22,249 nt of DNA from Hyphomicrobium_A sp039933175 (GTDB lineage Bacteria > Pseudomonadota > Alphaproteobacteria > Rhizobiales > Hyphomicrobiaceae): the NCBI GenBank assembly GCA_039933175.1, contig JBDTOR010000022.1, positions 1-22,249 of the forward strand, written 5' to 3'. A program made the position numbers and the translations under genes. This document shows positions 9,849-16,402 of the stretch, one piece after another (the stretch's first letter is position 1; each line of letters begins with the position of its first letter). The notes under the pieces were generated by a model. That model was not told the DNA's origin. It did not search any database and saw nothing but the letters and a program-made list of their open reading frames with translations.

Positions 9849-10759
9849 GGGGCGTTTCCGAGATCCCGAAGCGGGTGCCACAGGCACTATCGCTGGATCC
9901 GGATGCGACTGCTCCCGCTCCACCTCCGCCCAATCAAACCTCCAGCTCCAATGCCTACTACCCCCGCCGCCGCCCTGCTTCGCGCCAGGCTGCGTTCGGT
10001 CGAAGGCTGGGCGTTGCCCTGTTCATGGGGCTGTCGGGCGCGCTGTTCTTCTCGATCCTGACCGACGGCGGCAAGCAGACGCGCGCCGTGGCGACGTTCC
10101 TGCCGGCCGCCGACGAAATTCTCTATTGGACTGGCCTACGCATCGACCAGGTGAGCTTGAGCGGCCAGCGTTTCACGCCGGATGCCGACGTGTTCGAGGC
10201 CATCGATATTCCCAGCACCGGCTCGCTCGTGACCTTCGACGCCGGCGAGGCGCGCTCGCGCATCGAAAAGCTGCCGTGGGTGTCGACCGCCGCCATCAGC
10301 CGCATCTTCCCCGGCTCGCTCGACGTCCGCATCACCGAGCGCCATCCGTCGGCGCTGTGGACGAATGAGGGTCGTGAGTATCTCGTCGATAGCTCGGGCC
10401 GCGTGCTTTCCGCCCTGAAGAAGGGCACCGACGTCAGGCTGCCGCGCTTGTCGGGTGAGGGCGCACCTGACGAGGCGCAGGCGCTGCTCGATCTCATCGT
10501 GCGCTTTCCGCGCGTCGCCGAGCGCTTCGAGATGGCCGAGCGCGTCGGCAAGCGGCGCTGGACGCTGCACCTAAAGGGCGGCGTCGTCGTGCATCTGGGC
10601 TCCGATCGCGAGGCGGTGGCCTTTGCGGCCCTGTCGGCGCCGGACGAGCTCGGCAAGCTCGTCGATACCCCCAACGCCATCATCGATCTGCGCGCACGCG
10701 GCCGTGTCACCGTGCGCATCGCCCCGCCGACCACGTCTGCAAACGCCACACAGAGTTAG
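9836..10759 (+). CDS. ftsQ: Cell division protein FtsQ
   Basis: A 307-residue bitopic inner-membrane protein of the divisome that in model bacteria links early and late division proteins through FtsB and FtsL. Layout: a cytoplasmic tail (about 1-56) with a proline-rich stretch near 27-33 and an arginine-rich patch at 44-57, one membrane helix at about 58-75 (VALFMGLSGALFFSIL), a periplasmic POTRA domain at about 102-170 (VSLSGQ..., LPWVSTAAISRIFPGSLDVRI), then the FtsQ beta domain from about 172 to 296. The start is TTG, with a GAGGA 6 bases upstream, and overlaps ddl by 13 bases. The ATG for ftsA follows 11 bases after the stop. FtsQ is weakly conserved in sequence; topology, POTRA motif and position make the call firm. 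Confidence 0.93.
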   Translation: MQQVGGVSEIPKRVPQALSLDPDATAPAPPPPNQTSSSNAYYPRRRPASRQAAFGRRLGVALFMGLSGALFFSILTDGGKQTRAVATFLPAADEILYWTGLRIDQVSLSGQRFTPDADVFEAIDIPSTGSLVTFDAGEARSRIEKLPWVSTAAISRIFPGSLDVRITERHPSALWTNEGREYLVDSSGRVLSALKKGTDVRLPRLSGEGAPDEAQALLDLIVRFPRVAERFEMAERVGKRRWTLHLKGGVVVHLGSDREAVAFAALSAPDELGKLVDTPNAIIDLRARGRVTVRIAPPTTSANATQS

Positions 10760-10770
10760 TCGAGGAAGCC

Positions 10771-12048
10771 ATGTTGAGTCGCGACAGGACAGACGGCAGA
10801 AGCTCCGAGATCGTGGGCCTGCTCGATATCGGAACGAGCAAGGTGGCCTGCATCATCGCCGCGCTCGATCCGCCTGAGCGACCTGGCGAGGGGCGCCGGG
10901 CGCGCGTCTTGGGAATTGGCCACCTGCGCTCGCGCGGGCTGAAGGCCGGCGTCATCACCGACCTCGCCGAGGCGGAGGCCACCGTGCGCGCCGCCATCGC
11001 CCAGGCCGAGCGCATGGCCCACCGCACGCTCGAGGAGGTGTTCGTCTCCGTGTCGTGCGGACGACTGCAGTCGTCGAACTTCTCGGCTTCGGTGGACATT
11101 ACCGGCGGCGTCGTGCGCGACGACGACATCGGCCGCCTGATGACCGGCGGCCACGCCTTCGCCGAGCGCGAGGGCCGGACGCTGATACATCTCAACCGGC
11201 TCGCCTTCCGTGTCGACGGTGCCGCGGGGAGCCACGATCCGCGCGGCATGGCGGCCTCCCGCCTTTCGGCCGATCTGCATACCGTTGCCGCCGACGAGGC
11301 GCCGGTACGCAATCTCATGCTGGTGGTCGAACGCTGCTATCTCAACGTGCGCGCGCTCATCGCCACCCCCTACGCCAGCGCCCTGGCCGCGACCAGCGAG
11401 GAGGAGCGCCGCCTCGGCGTCACCTGCATCGACATCGGCGGCGGCACGGCGACGGTCGCCGCCTTCGCCGACGGACATTTCATCCACGCCGCGACAATTC
11501 CCGTCGGCGGGCATCATCTCACGTTGGATATCGCGCAAGCCTTGCAGACGCCACTTGCCGAGGCTGAGCGAATCAAGACGCTATACGGCACCATGGTCGT
11601 CGCTCAGTCCGACGAGTACGAAACCTTCTCTTTTGCCCTTGCCGGTGAAGAGGATGGCATGCGCGGACAGGCGACGAAGGCGCAGCTTGCCGGGATCATC
11701 CGTCCGCGCGTTGCGGGCATCCTCGGCTTGGTGCGCGAGCGGTTGGACAAGGGAGGCGTTGCGGCATTTGCCGGCGAGCGTGTGGTGCTGACGGGCGGCG
11801 CGAGCGGTCTCGTCGGGCTCGGCGAATTCGCCGCCAACACCCTCGGGCGACCGGCGCGCGTATCGATGCCGCAGGCATCGCTGGGACTGCCGCAGGGCGT
11901 AAGTAGTCCGGCGTTTTCGACCGTCGCGGGGCTGCTCGCGGTTGCCGCGTCGGGAAGCGGAGAAGTCTCGGGAGTGCGAGATCGCGAGGCGCTCGGTGGG
12001 GGATACTTCGAGCGCGTCGGTGAGTGGCTGAAGACCGGCTTCGCGTAA
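10771..12048 (+). CDS. ftsA: Cell division protein FtsA
   Basis: A 425-residue actin-like ATPase that tethers FtsZ filaments to the cytoplasmic membrane and recruits later divisome proteins. Actin-fold signatures: phosphate-1 loop LLDIGTSKV (17-25), phosphate-2 loop CIDIGGGTATVA (219-230) and adenosine motif VVLTGGASGLVGL (338-350). The SHS2 (1C) domain lies at about 95-175. The C-terminus, GGGYFERVGEWLKTGFA (409-425), is the conserved amphipathic membrane-targeting helix after a short low-complexity linker. The ATG has GAGGA at 10762-10766 in front. A 75-base gap precedes ftsZ. A patch at about 11512-11660 uses more A/T-ending codons than the rest of the gene. Confidence 0.96.
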   Translation: MLSRDRTDGRSSEIVGLLDIGTSKVACIIAALDPPERPGEGRRARVLGIGHLRSRGLKAGVITDLAEAEATVRAAIAQAERMAHRTLEEVFVSVSCGRLQSSNFSASVDITGGVVRDDDIGRLMTGGHAFAEREGRTLIHLNRLAFRVDGAAGSHDPRGMAASRLSADLHTVAADEAPVRNLMLVVERCYLNVRALIATPYASALAATSEEERRLGVTCIDIGGGTATVAAFADGHFIHAATIPVGGHHLTLDIAQALQTPLAEAERIKTLYGTMVVAQSDEYETFSFALAGEEDGMRGQATKAQLAGIIRPRVAGILGLVRERLDKGGVAAFAGERVVLTGGASGLVGLGEFAANTLGRPARVSMPQASLGLPQGVSSPAFSTVAGLLAVAASGSGEVSGVRDREALGGGYFERVGEWLKTGFA

Positions 12049-12123
12049 GACGGTCGCCAAGGCCGCAGAGGGATCGCCGTCCGTAGGGCGCGATCTGGGT
12101 CCATAGGGGAGCGCGCGACCGCG

Positions 12124-13806
12124 ATGAGCATCAAGCTGCAGCTTCCAAAGCTTAACGATCTCAAGCCGCGCATCAACGTCATCGGCGTGGGCGGCGCCGG
12201 CTGCAACGCCATCAACAACATGATCTCCGCCGGCCTCGTCGGCGTCGAGTTCGTCGTCGCCAACACCGACGCGCAGGCGCTGGCCACATCGAGTGCCGAG
12301 CACCGCCTGCAGCTCGGCGTCAATCTCACCGAAGGCCTCGGCGCCGGCTCCAAGCCGGAGATCGGCGAAGCGGCTGCCGAGGAAGCCATCGAGGATATCC
12401 GCGCGCAGATTGCCGGCGCGCACATGGTGTTCATCGCCGCCGGCATGGGCGGCGGCACCGGCACCGGCGCCGCTGCTGTAATCGCCCGCGCCGCCAAGGA
12501 GCTGGGCATCCTCGTCGTCGGCATCGTCACCAAGCCGTTCCACTTCGAGGGCGTGCGCCGCATGCGCATCGCCGAAGTCGGCATCGCCGAGATACGCAAG
12601 CACGTCGACACGCTGATCGTCATCCCCAACCAGAACCTGTTCCGGGTGGCGAACGAGAAGACGACCTTCGCCGAAGCCTTCGTGCTGGCCGACCAGGTGC
12701 TCTATTCGGGCGTTGCCTGCATCGTCGACCTGATCATCAAGGAAGGCCTGATAAACCTCGATTTCGCCGACGTGCGCACGGTGATGAGTGGCATGGGCTC
12801 GGCCGTCATGGGCACCGGCGAAGCTTCCGGCGACGGTCGCGCTTCGATCGCGGCGGAGGAGGCGATCGCCAATCCGCTGCTCGACGATGTTTCGCTCAAG
12901 GGCGCCAAGGGACTGCTGCTGTCGATCACTGGCGGCCGCGACCTGACGCTGTATGAGGTCGACGAGGCCGCGAGCCGCGTGCGCCAGGAAGTAGATCCGG
13001 AAGCCAACATCATCGTCGGTGCTACCTTCGACGAGACGCTCGGCGACCGCGTGCGCGTGTCGATCGTCGCCTCGGGCATGGCGCGTCAGGGCGAGCCGCT
13101 GCAAGCGCCGCCACCTCCGCCGGCCGATCCGCGCCACCGCATGGCACGCCCGCAGGCACCAGCGCCGCAGCCGCCGCCTCCGCCGCAGCGTCACGAAGCG
13201 TCGCGCGGCTACGCGCCGGCCCAACATCACACGGCATCCGACGACGACATGCAGCGCCGCCTGAGCGACGCCATCGGTACCGACGACGAGGCGCGCGCCT
13301 CGCACGCGCCGCAGCCGTCGCGCGAAACGTGGCGCGCACCCGGCAACGTCGTCATCGAGGAAGGCTTCTCGCAGATGAGCTGGGCGCCGCAGCAAACGCC
13401 GCGTGGCGCCGCGCCCGTCGAGAACGGTAGCGCCACCGGCCAATTCATCCCTGCTCCGCCTGCCGATCTGCGCCGCGGTGCCCGGCGCATGCCTGACGTC
13501 GAAGACTTCCCGCCGGTGGCGCAGCGCGAGTATCGCGCCAAGGCCAGCCATGCCCCCCAGGGTGCTCCCCCCCCGCCGCCGGCCGGCGAGGAGCCGCCGC
13601 GGCGCGGTATCCTGCAGCGGATCATGGGGCGGGCGCGCCGCGAGGACATGGACGACCCGGTGACGAGCAATGCCGCCCCAGACCCGCGTCGCATGTCAAA
13701 CTCATCGCAGGAAGACTGGTGGGCGGCCGAGCGTGATTCGCAGGCACGCGATGACGGCGACGACACGGCACCCCTGCCGGAGTTCTTCAATCGTCAGCGC
13801 AAGTAG
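12124..13806 (+). CDS. ftsZ: Cell division GTPase FtsZ with long C-terminal linker
   Basis: A 560-residue tubulin-like GTPase that polymerises at midcell and organises septal wall synthesis. The GTPase core spans about 12-320: INVIGVGGAGCNAINNM (17-33), tubulin signature GGGTGTGAA (109-117) and catalytic T7 loop NLDFADVR (211-218). From about 321 to 545 runs a disordered linker of some 225 residues with polyproline runs (near 329-333, 350-354 and 482-486). It contains two less random blocks, RMPDVEDFPPVAQREY (455-470) and RGILQRIMGRARRED (494-508). A long linker is usual for this group; the E. coli linker is about 50 residues. The tail PLPEFFNRQRK occupies the place of the conserved peptide that binds FtsA and other partners, but departs from the usual alphaproteobacterial form. 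The ribosome-binding site (GGGGAG, 12106-12111) is 12 bases from the ATG, which is long. Confidence 0.97.
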   Translation: MSIKLQLPKLNDLKPRINVIGVGGAGCNAINNMISAGLVGVEFVVANTDAQALATSSAEHRLQLGVNLTEGLGAGSKPEIGEAAAEEAIEDIRAQIAGAHMVFIAAGMGGGTGTGAAAVIARAAKELGILVVGIVTKPFHFEGVRRMRIAEVGIAEIRKHVDTLIVIPNQNLFRVANEKTTFAEAFVLADQVLYSGVACIVDLIIKEGLINLDFADVRTVMSGMGSAVMGTGEASGDGRASIAAEEAIANPLLDDVSLKGAKGLLLSITGGRDLTLYEVDEAASRVRQEVDPEANIIVGATFDETLGDRVRVSIVASGMARQGEPLQAPPPPPADPRHRMARPQAPAPQPPPPPQRHEASRGYAPAQHHTASDDDMQRRLSDAIGTDDEARASHAPQPSRETWRAPGNVVIEEGFSQMSWAPQQTPRGAAPVENGSATGQFIPAPPADLRRGARRMPDVEDFPPVAQREYRAKASHAPQGAPPPPPAGEEPPRRGILQRIMGRARREDMDDPVTSNAAPDPRRMSNSSQEDWWAAERDSQARDDGDDTAPLPEFFNRQRK

Positions 13807-14091
13807 CATCTGGAAGCGCTAAAAAGCCCAGGAAACACGCAAAAACCGGCGTGTACCATCATGGTAACACATCGTAAGAAACCGTGATTTGGCGCTGCCG
13901 CTAGGGTCAGCGTATCGTTCACTTGTTAACGACGGTGTTCGCCTAAGTCCCTGCACTTAAAAGGGCGCAGCTCGAAACGACGCCCATACAAGTTAACGAA
14001 GATCGCATTTTGGGACGCGAACATTGTTGGGGGTGGGTTGTCGCCGGGGCACACCGGTGACGCCCGACAGGGCATCGAGGGACGGGCGCAT
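13807..14091 (+). promoter_or_regulatory. ftsZ-lpxC intergenic region with palindromes, probable lpxC leader
   Basis: This 285-base gap is the longest in the + strand block and is clearly more A/T-rich than the genes around it. ACACGC (13835-13840) can pair with GCGTGT (13849-13854) across an 8-base loop. GTGTACCAT (13851-13859) can pair with ATGGTAACAC (13861-13870) with one bulged A. The two structures share GTGT, so they exclude each other. GTTAACGA occurs twice in direct orientation (13925-13932 and 13992-13999), with another TTAA at 13957. No textbook -35/-10 pair stands out. I infer that the lpxC promoter, and perhaps the end of the dcw transcript, lies here. Confidence 0.4.
14077..14082 (+). 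promoter_or_regulatory. Ribosome-binding site deciding the lpxC start
   Basis: GAGGGA is 9 bases before the ATG at 14092. It favours that ATG over an in-frame TTG at 14038, which would add 18 residues with no family resemblance. Confidence 0.6.
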
Positions 14092-15030
14092 ATGTCGAAT
14101 CGATTCATCGGCGCGCGACAAACTACGATTGCGCGCGAGATCGAAGTGACAGGGACGGGGGTCCACAGCGGAGCGCCAGTTTCGGTTATTCTGCATCCTG
14201 CAGCTGCCGACACTGGGCTCCGTTTTCTTGTCACTAAGCGCGGCCGGGTGGTCGCAGAAATTCCAGCCAGCGTCGAGCACGTTAAGAACTTGACGCTGTG
14301 TACCGTGATCGGCAACGACGCCGGCATCACGGTCTCCACGGTCGAACATCTCCTGGCCGCCCTCCGCGGTCTCGCTGTCGATAACTGCATTATCGAAATC
14401 GACAGCAAGGAAGTGCCGATCATGGACGGCAGCTCCGCCGCCTTCGTCGAACTGATCGACGAGACCGGCATCCGCGAGCTCTCCGCTCCACGCCGCTACA
14501 TCAAGGTTCTCAAGCCGATCAAGGTCCAGGAAGGCGAGAGCTGGGGCGAGCTTCTTCCCCACTCCGGTTTCCACCTCGATGTCGAAATCGACTTCCCGAC
14601 ACCGCTGATCGGCCAACAGCGCATTTCCTTCGAAATGAGCCCCGGCGTCTTCCGCAACGAAATCTCCCGGGCCCGCACCTTCGGTTTCATGAGCGACGTC
14701 GAGAGACTGTGGAAAGCCGGTCTCGCGCTCGGAGCCAACCTCTCCAACACCATCGCCATCGGCGAGAACAAGATCATGAACCGCGAAGGCCTGCGCTACC
14801 CGCAGGAGTTCGTGCGTCACAAGATGCTCGACGCCGTGGGCGATCTCGCTCTTGCCGGCAAGCCGCTGCTCGCGGCCTACCGTTCGGTGAAGGGTGGCCA
14901 CCGCCTCAACTCGCTGGTGGTCAAGGCGCTGCTCGCCGACACGCAGGCCTGGACCATCGCCCAGGCGCCGCGGGTGCGCGAAGTCCCGCAGGCCGTCGAC
15001 ATGGGCTTTGCCATCGCCGCCGGAGAATAA
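14092..15030 (+). CDS. lpxC: UDP-3-O-acyl-GlcNAc deacetylase LpxC
   Basis: A 312-residue cytoplasmic zinc deacetylase that carries out the first committed step of lipid A synthesis. Zinc ligands are H86 in TVEHLLAALRG, and H243 and D247 in VRHKMLDAVGD. E85 is the probable general base and H270 in KGGHRLNS the catalytic histidine. Other family motifs are GTGVHSG (21-27) and VPIMDGSSAAF (108-118), and length is standard. The start is ATG 14092 with GAGGGA upstream. It lies directly after ftsZ, the usual order in many Gram-negatives, and a stem-loop follows the stop at 15060-15081. In E. coli LpxC amount is set by FtsH proteolysis, but nothing in this sequence shows that here. Two GANTC sites lie back to back over codons 2-5. 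Confidence 0.97.
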   Translation: MSNRFIGARQTTIAREIEVTGTGVHSGAPVSVILHPAAADTGLRFLVTKRGRVVAEIPASVEHVKNLTLCTVIGNDAGITVSTVEHLLAALRGLAVDNCIIEIDSKEVPIMDGSSAAFVELIDETGIRELSAPRRYIKVLKPIKVQEGESWGELLPHSGFHLDVEIDFPTPLIGQQRISFEMSPGVFRNEISRARTFGFMSDVERLWKAGLALGANLSNTIAIGENKIMNREGLRYPQEFVRHKMLDAVGDLALAGKPLLAAYRSVKGGHRLNSLVVKALLADTQAWTIAQAPRVREVPQAVDMGFAIAAGE

Positions 15031-15059
15031 CCCGGCTCACGCTTTGCGAATCGTCATGC

Positions 15060-15081
15060 GCGCGGCCCTTGGGGGCCGCGC
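15060..15081 (+). terminator. Possible intrinsic terminator after lpxC
   Basis: GCGCGGCCC (15060-15068) and GGGCCGCGC (15073-15081) form a perfect 9-bp all-G/C stem around a TTGG loop, 29 bases after the lpxC stop. The T-tract after it is weak (TTT at 15087-15089), so termination may be partial or need other factors. Confidence 0.45.
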
Positions 15082-15279
15082 TGCAGTTTGGGGCCCTGTG
15101 CGGACGACGTGCGTGGCCGAAAAGCCGCTGCAACAGTCCTATAACTACCATAATCATCGCCTAGCCGAAGAGGCGGTGCAGGAGCGCGGGAGCCCAGGTA
15201 TCGCCGGGTTCGCGTGATGTGCTAGGGGTGAGGGGACGGTCGGCTCGCGGGGGCAAGATCGTCCAATGAAAGCAGGCGG

Positions 15280-16254
15280 ATGCCGCAGGTGGGGAAATTC
15301 AGATTCGGCTCGAGCGTGCTGCAGGCCCTGAAGGGCGCTGCGCTGCTGGCCGTGGTCGTCACCCTTGCCGGTTGTGCCGGCGCCGGCGAGGCCGCCCGCG
15401 CGCTCAACCCCGACTCGCCCAGCAAGATGTTCGCCGACGCTGACGCGCTGCAGAACAAGGGCAAGTTCGAGGACGCCGCCAAGAAATTCGAGGACGTCGA
15501 CCGCGAGCACCCGTACTCGCCGGAGGCGCGCCGCGCCATCGTCATGGCCGCCTACGCCTACTACAAGGCCGGCAAGCTGCCCGAGGCCATCGCCTCGGCC
15601 GAGCGCTACACCACCATGCACCCCGGCACCAAAGAGGCGCCGCTCGCTCATCACATCATCGCGCAGTCCTACTTTGAGCAGATGAACCAGCCTGATCGCG
15701 ATCAGGACGCGACGCGCAAGGCGCTCGCCCAGCTGCGCACGCTGAAGACACGCTATCCGGACAGCACTTACGCACAGAAGGCCGACAACCAGATCCGCCT
15801 ATGCGAGGACACGCTGGCGGCCCAGGAGATGAACGTCGGCCGCTATTACATGGACAAGTCCAACCAGATCGCGGCCATCAACCGCTTCAAGACGGTGGTG
15901 ACCGAGTACCAGACGACGGCGCACGTCGAAGAGGCGCTGTACCGGCTGACGGTTGCCTACCTGTCGCTCGGCATCGCGCCGGAAGCGCAGAACGCCGCTG
16001 CCGTGCTGGGGCACAACTTCCCCAACTCGCAGTGGTACAAGGATTCCTACGCGCTGCTGCAGAAGCAGGGCCTGATGCCTCAGGTCAGCCAGGGCTCGTG
16101 GATGACCGACGTGCTGCAGGGCCCGGCCAAGTCGCCGGCTCCGCCACCGGCCGCCAAGCCAGCCCCGGCGGCCCCCGATTGGGCTCCGGCGACTACCAAG
16201 GAAGCGCCTCCGGGTCCGCCGCCGCCGTCAACGCTCGGCGGTCCGAGCACCTGA
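15280..16254 (+). CDS. bamD: Outer membrane assembly lipoprotein BamD
   Basis: A 324-residue lipoprotein component of the BAM complex, which folds beta-barrel proteins into the outer membrane. A hydrophobic signal (about 15-30) ends in the lipobox LAGC with the acylated cysteine at C32. Tetratricopeptide-type helices follow from about 46 to 265 (for example ADALQNKGKFEDAAKKFEDV at 54-73, and YPDSTYAQKA), in the YfiO/ComL pattern. After residue 280 comes a proline- and alanine-rich tail of about 44 residues that has no counterpart in the shorter E. coli protein (about 245 residues). The ATG has AGG at 15274-15276 only 3 bases upstream, so the exact start is a little uncertain. The 249-base gap before it holds the lpxC hairpin and probably its promoter, though I see no clear boxes. 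Confidence 0.92.
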   Translation: MPQVGKFRFGSSVLQALKGAALLAVVVTLAGCAGAGEAARALNPDSPSKMFADADALQNKGKFEDAAKKFEDVDREHPYSPEARRAIVMAAYAYYKAGKLPEAIASAERYTTMHPGTKEAPLAHHIIAQSYFEQMNQPDRDQDATRKALAQLRTLKTRYPDSTYAQKADNQIRLCEDTLAAQEMNVGRYYMDKSNQIAAINRFKTVVTEYQTTAHVEEALYRLTVAYLSLGIAPEAQNAAAVLGHNFPNSQWYKDSYALLQKQGLMPQVSQGSWMTDVLQGPAKSPAPPPAAKPAPAAPDWAPATTKEAPPGPPPPSTLGGPST

Positions 16255-16393
16255 CGCCCGGTCAGTCGTAGCGGCCGCCTCGACTTTCGCGTGCCCAAAT
16301 CTGTGCGCCTCGCTGCCGGCTGGTTTTCGCCCCCGCCCGCTTCGGCTATTGCTGGCCACCCGAGACGTCGACGCCAGCTCGGGACGACAAGCT

Positions 16394-16397
16394 GGAG
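16394..16397 (+). promoter_or_regulatory. Ribosome-binding site deciding the ligA start
   Basis: GGAG lies 5 bases before the ATG at 16403. It favours this start over an in-frame TTG at 16349 that would add 18 residues. The 148-base gap before ligA contains CCCGAG/CTCGGG arms around 16359-16384 but no recognisable gene. Confidence 0.6.
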
Positions 16398-16402
16398 CCT
16401 TG

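Noticed and set aside
11581..13551. 656-codon open frame on the - strand across ftsA and ftsZ
   Set aside because: It is antisense to two clearly conserved genes and its translation is low-complexity, rich in Arg, Ala, His and Asp. High-GC genes with strong third-position bias routinely produce such mirror frames.
13921..14000. CtrA binding site upstream of lpxC
   Set aside because: Three TTAA words are present but none pair at the 7-base spacing of the full consensus, so I report only possible half-sites.
16255..16402. Decayed recN remnant between bamD and ligA
   Set aside because: No frame in this 148-base gap shows any RecN-like stretch, so it is listed as an absence, not a pseudogene.
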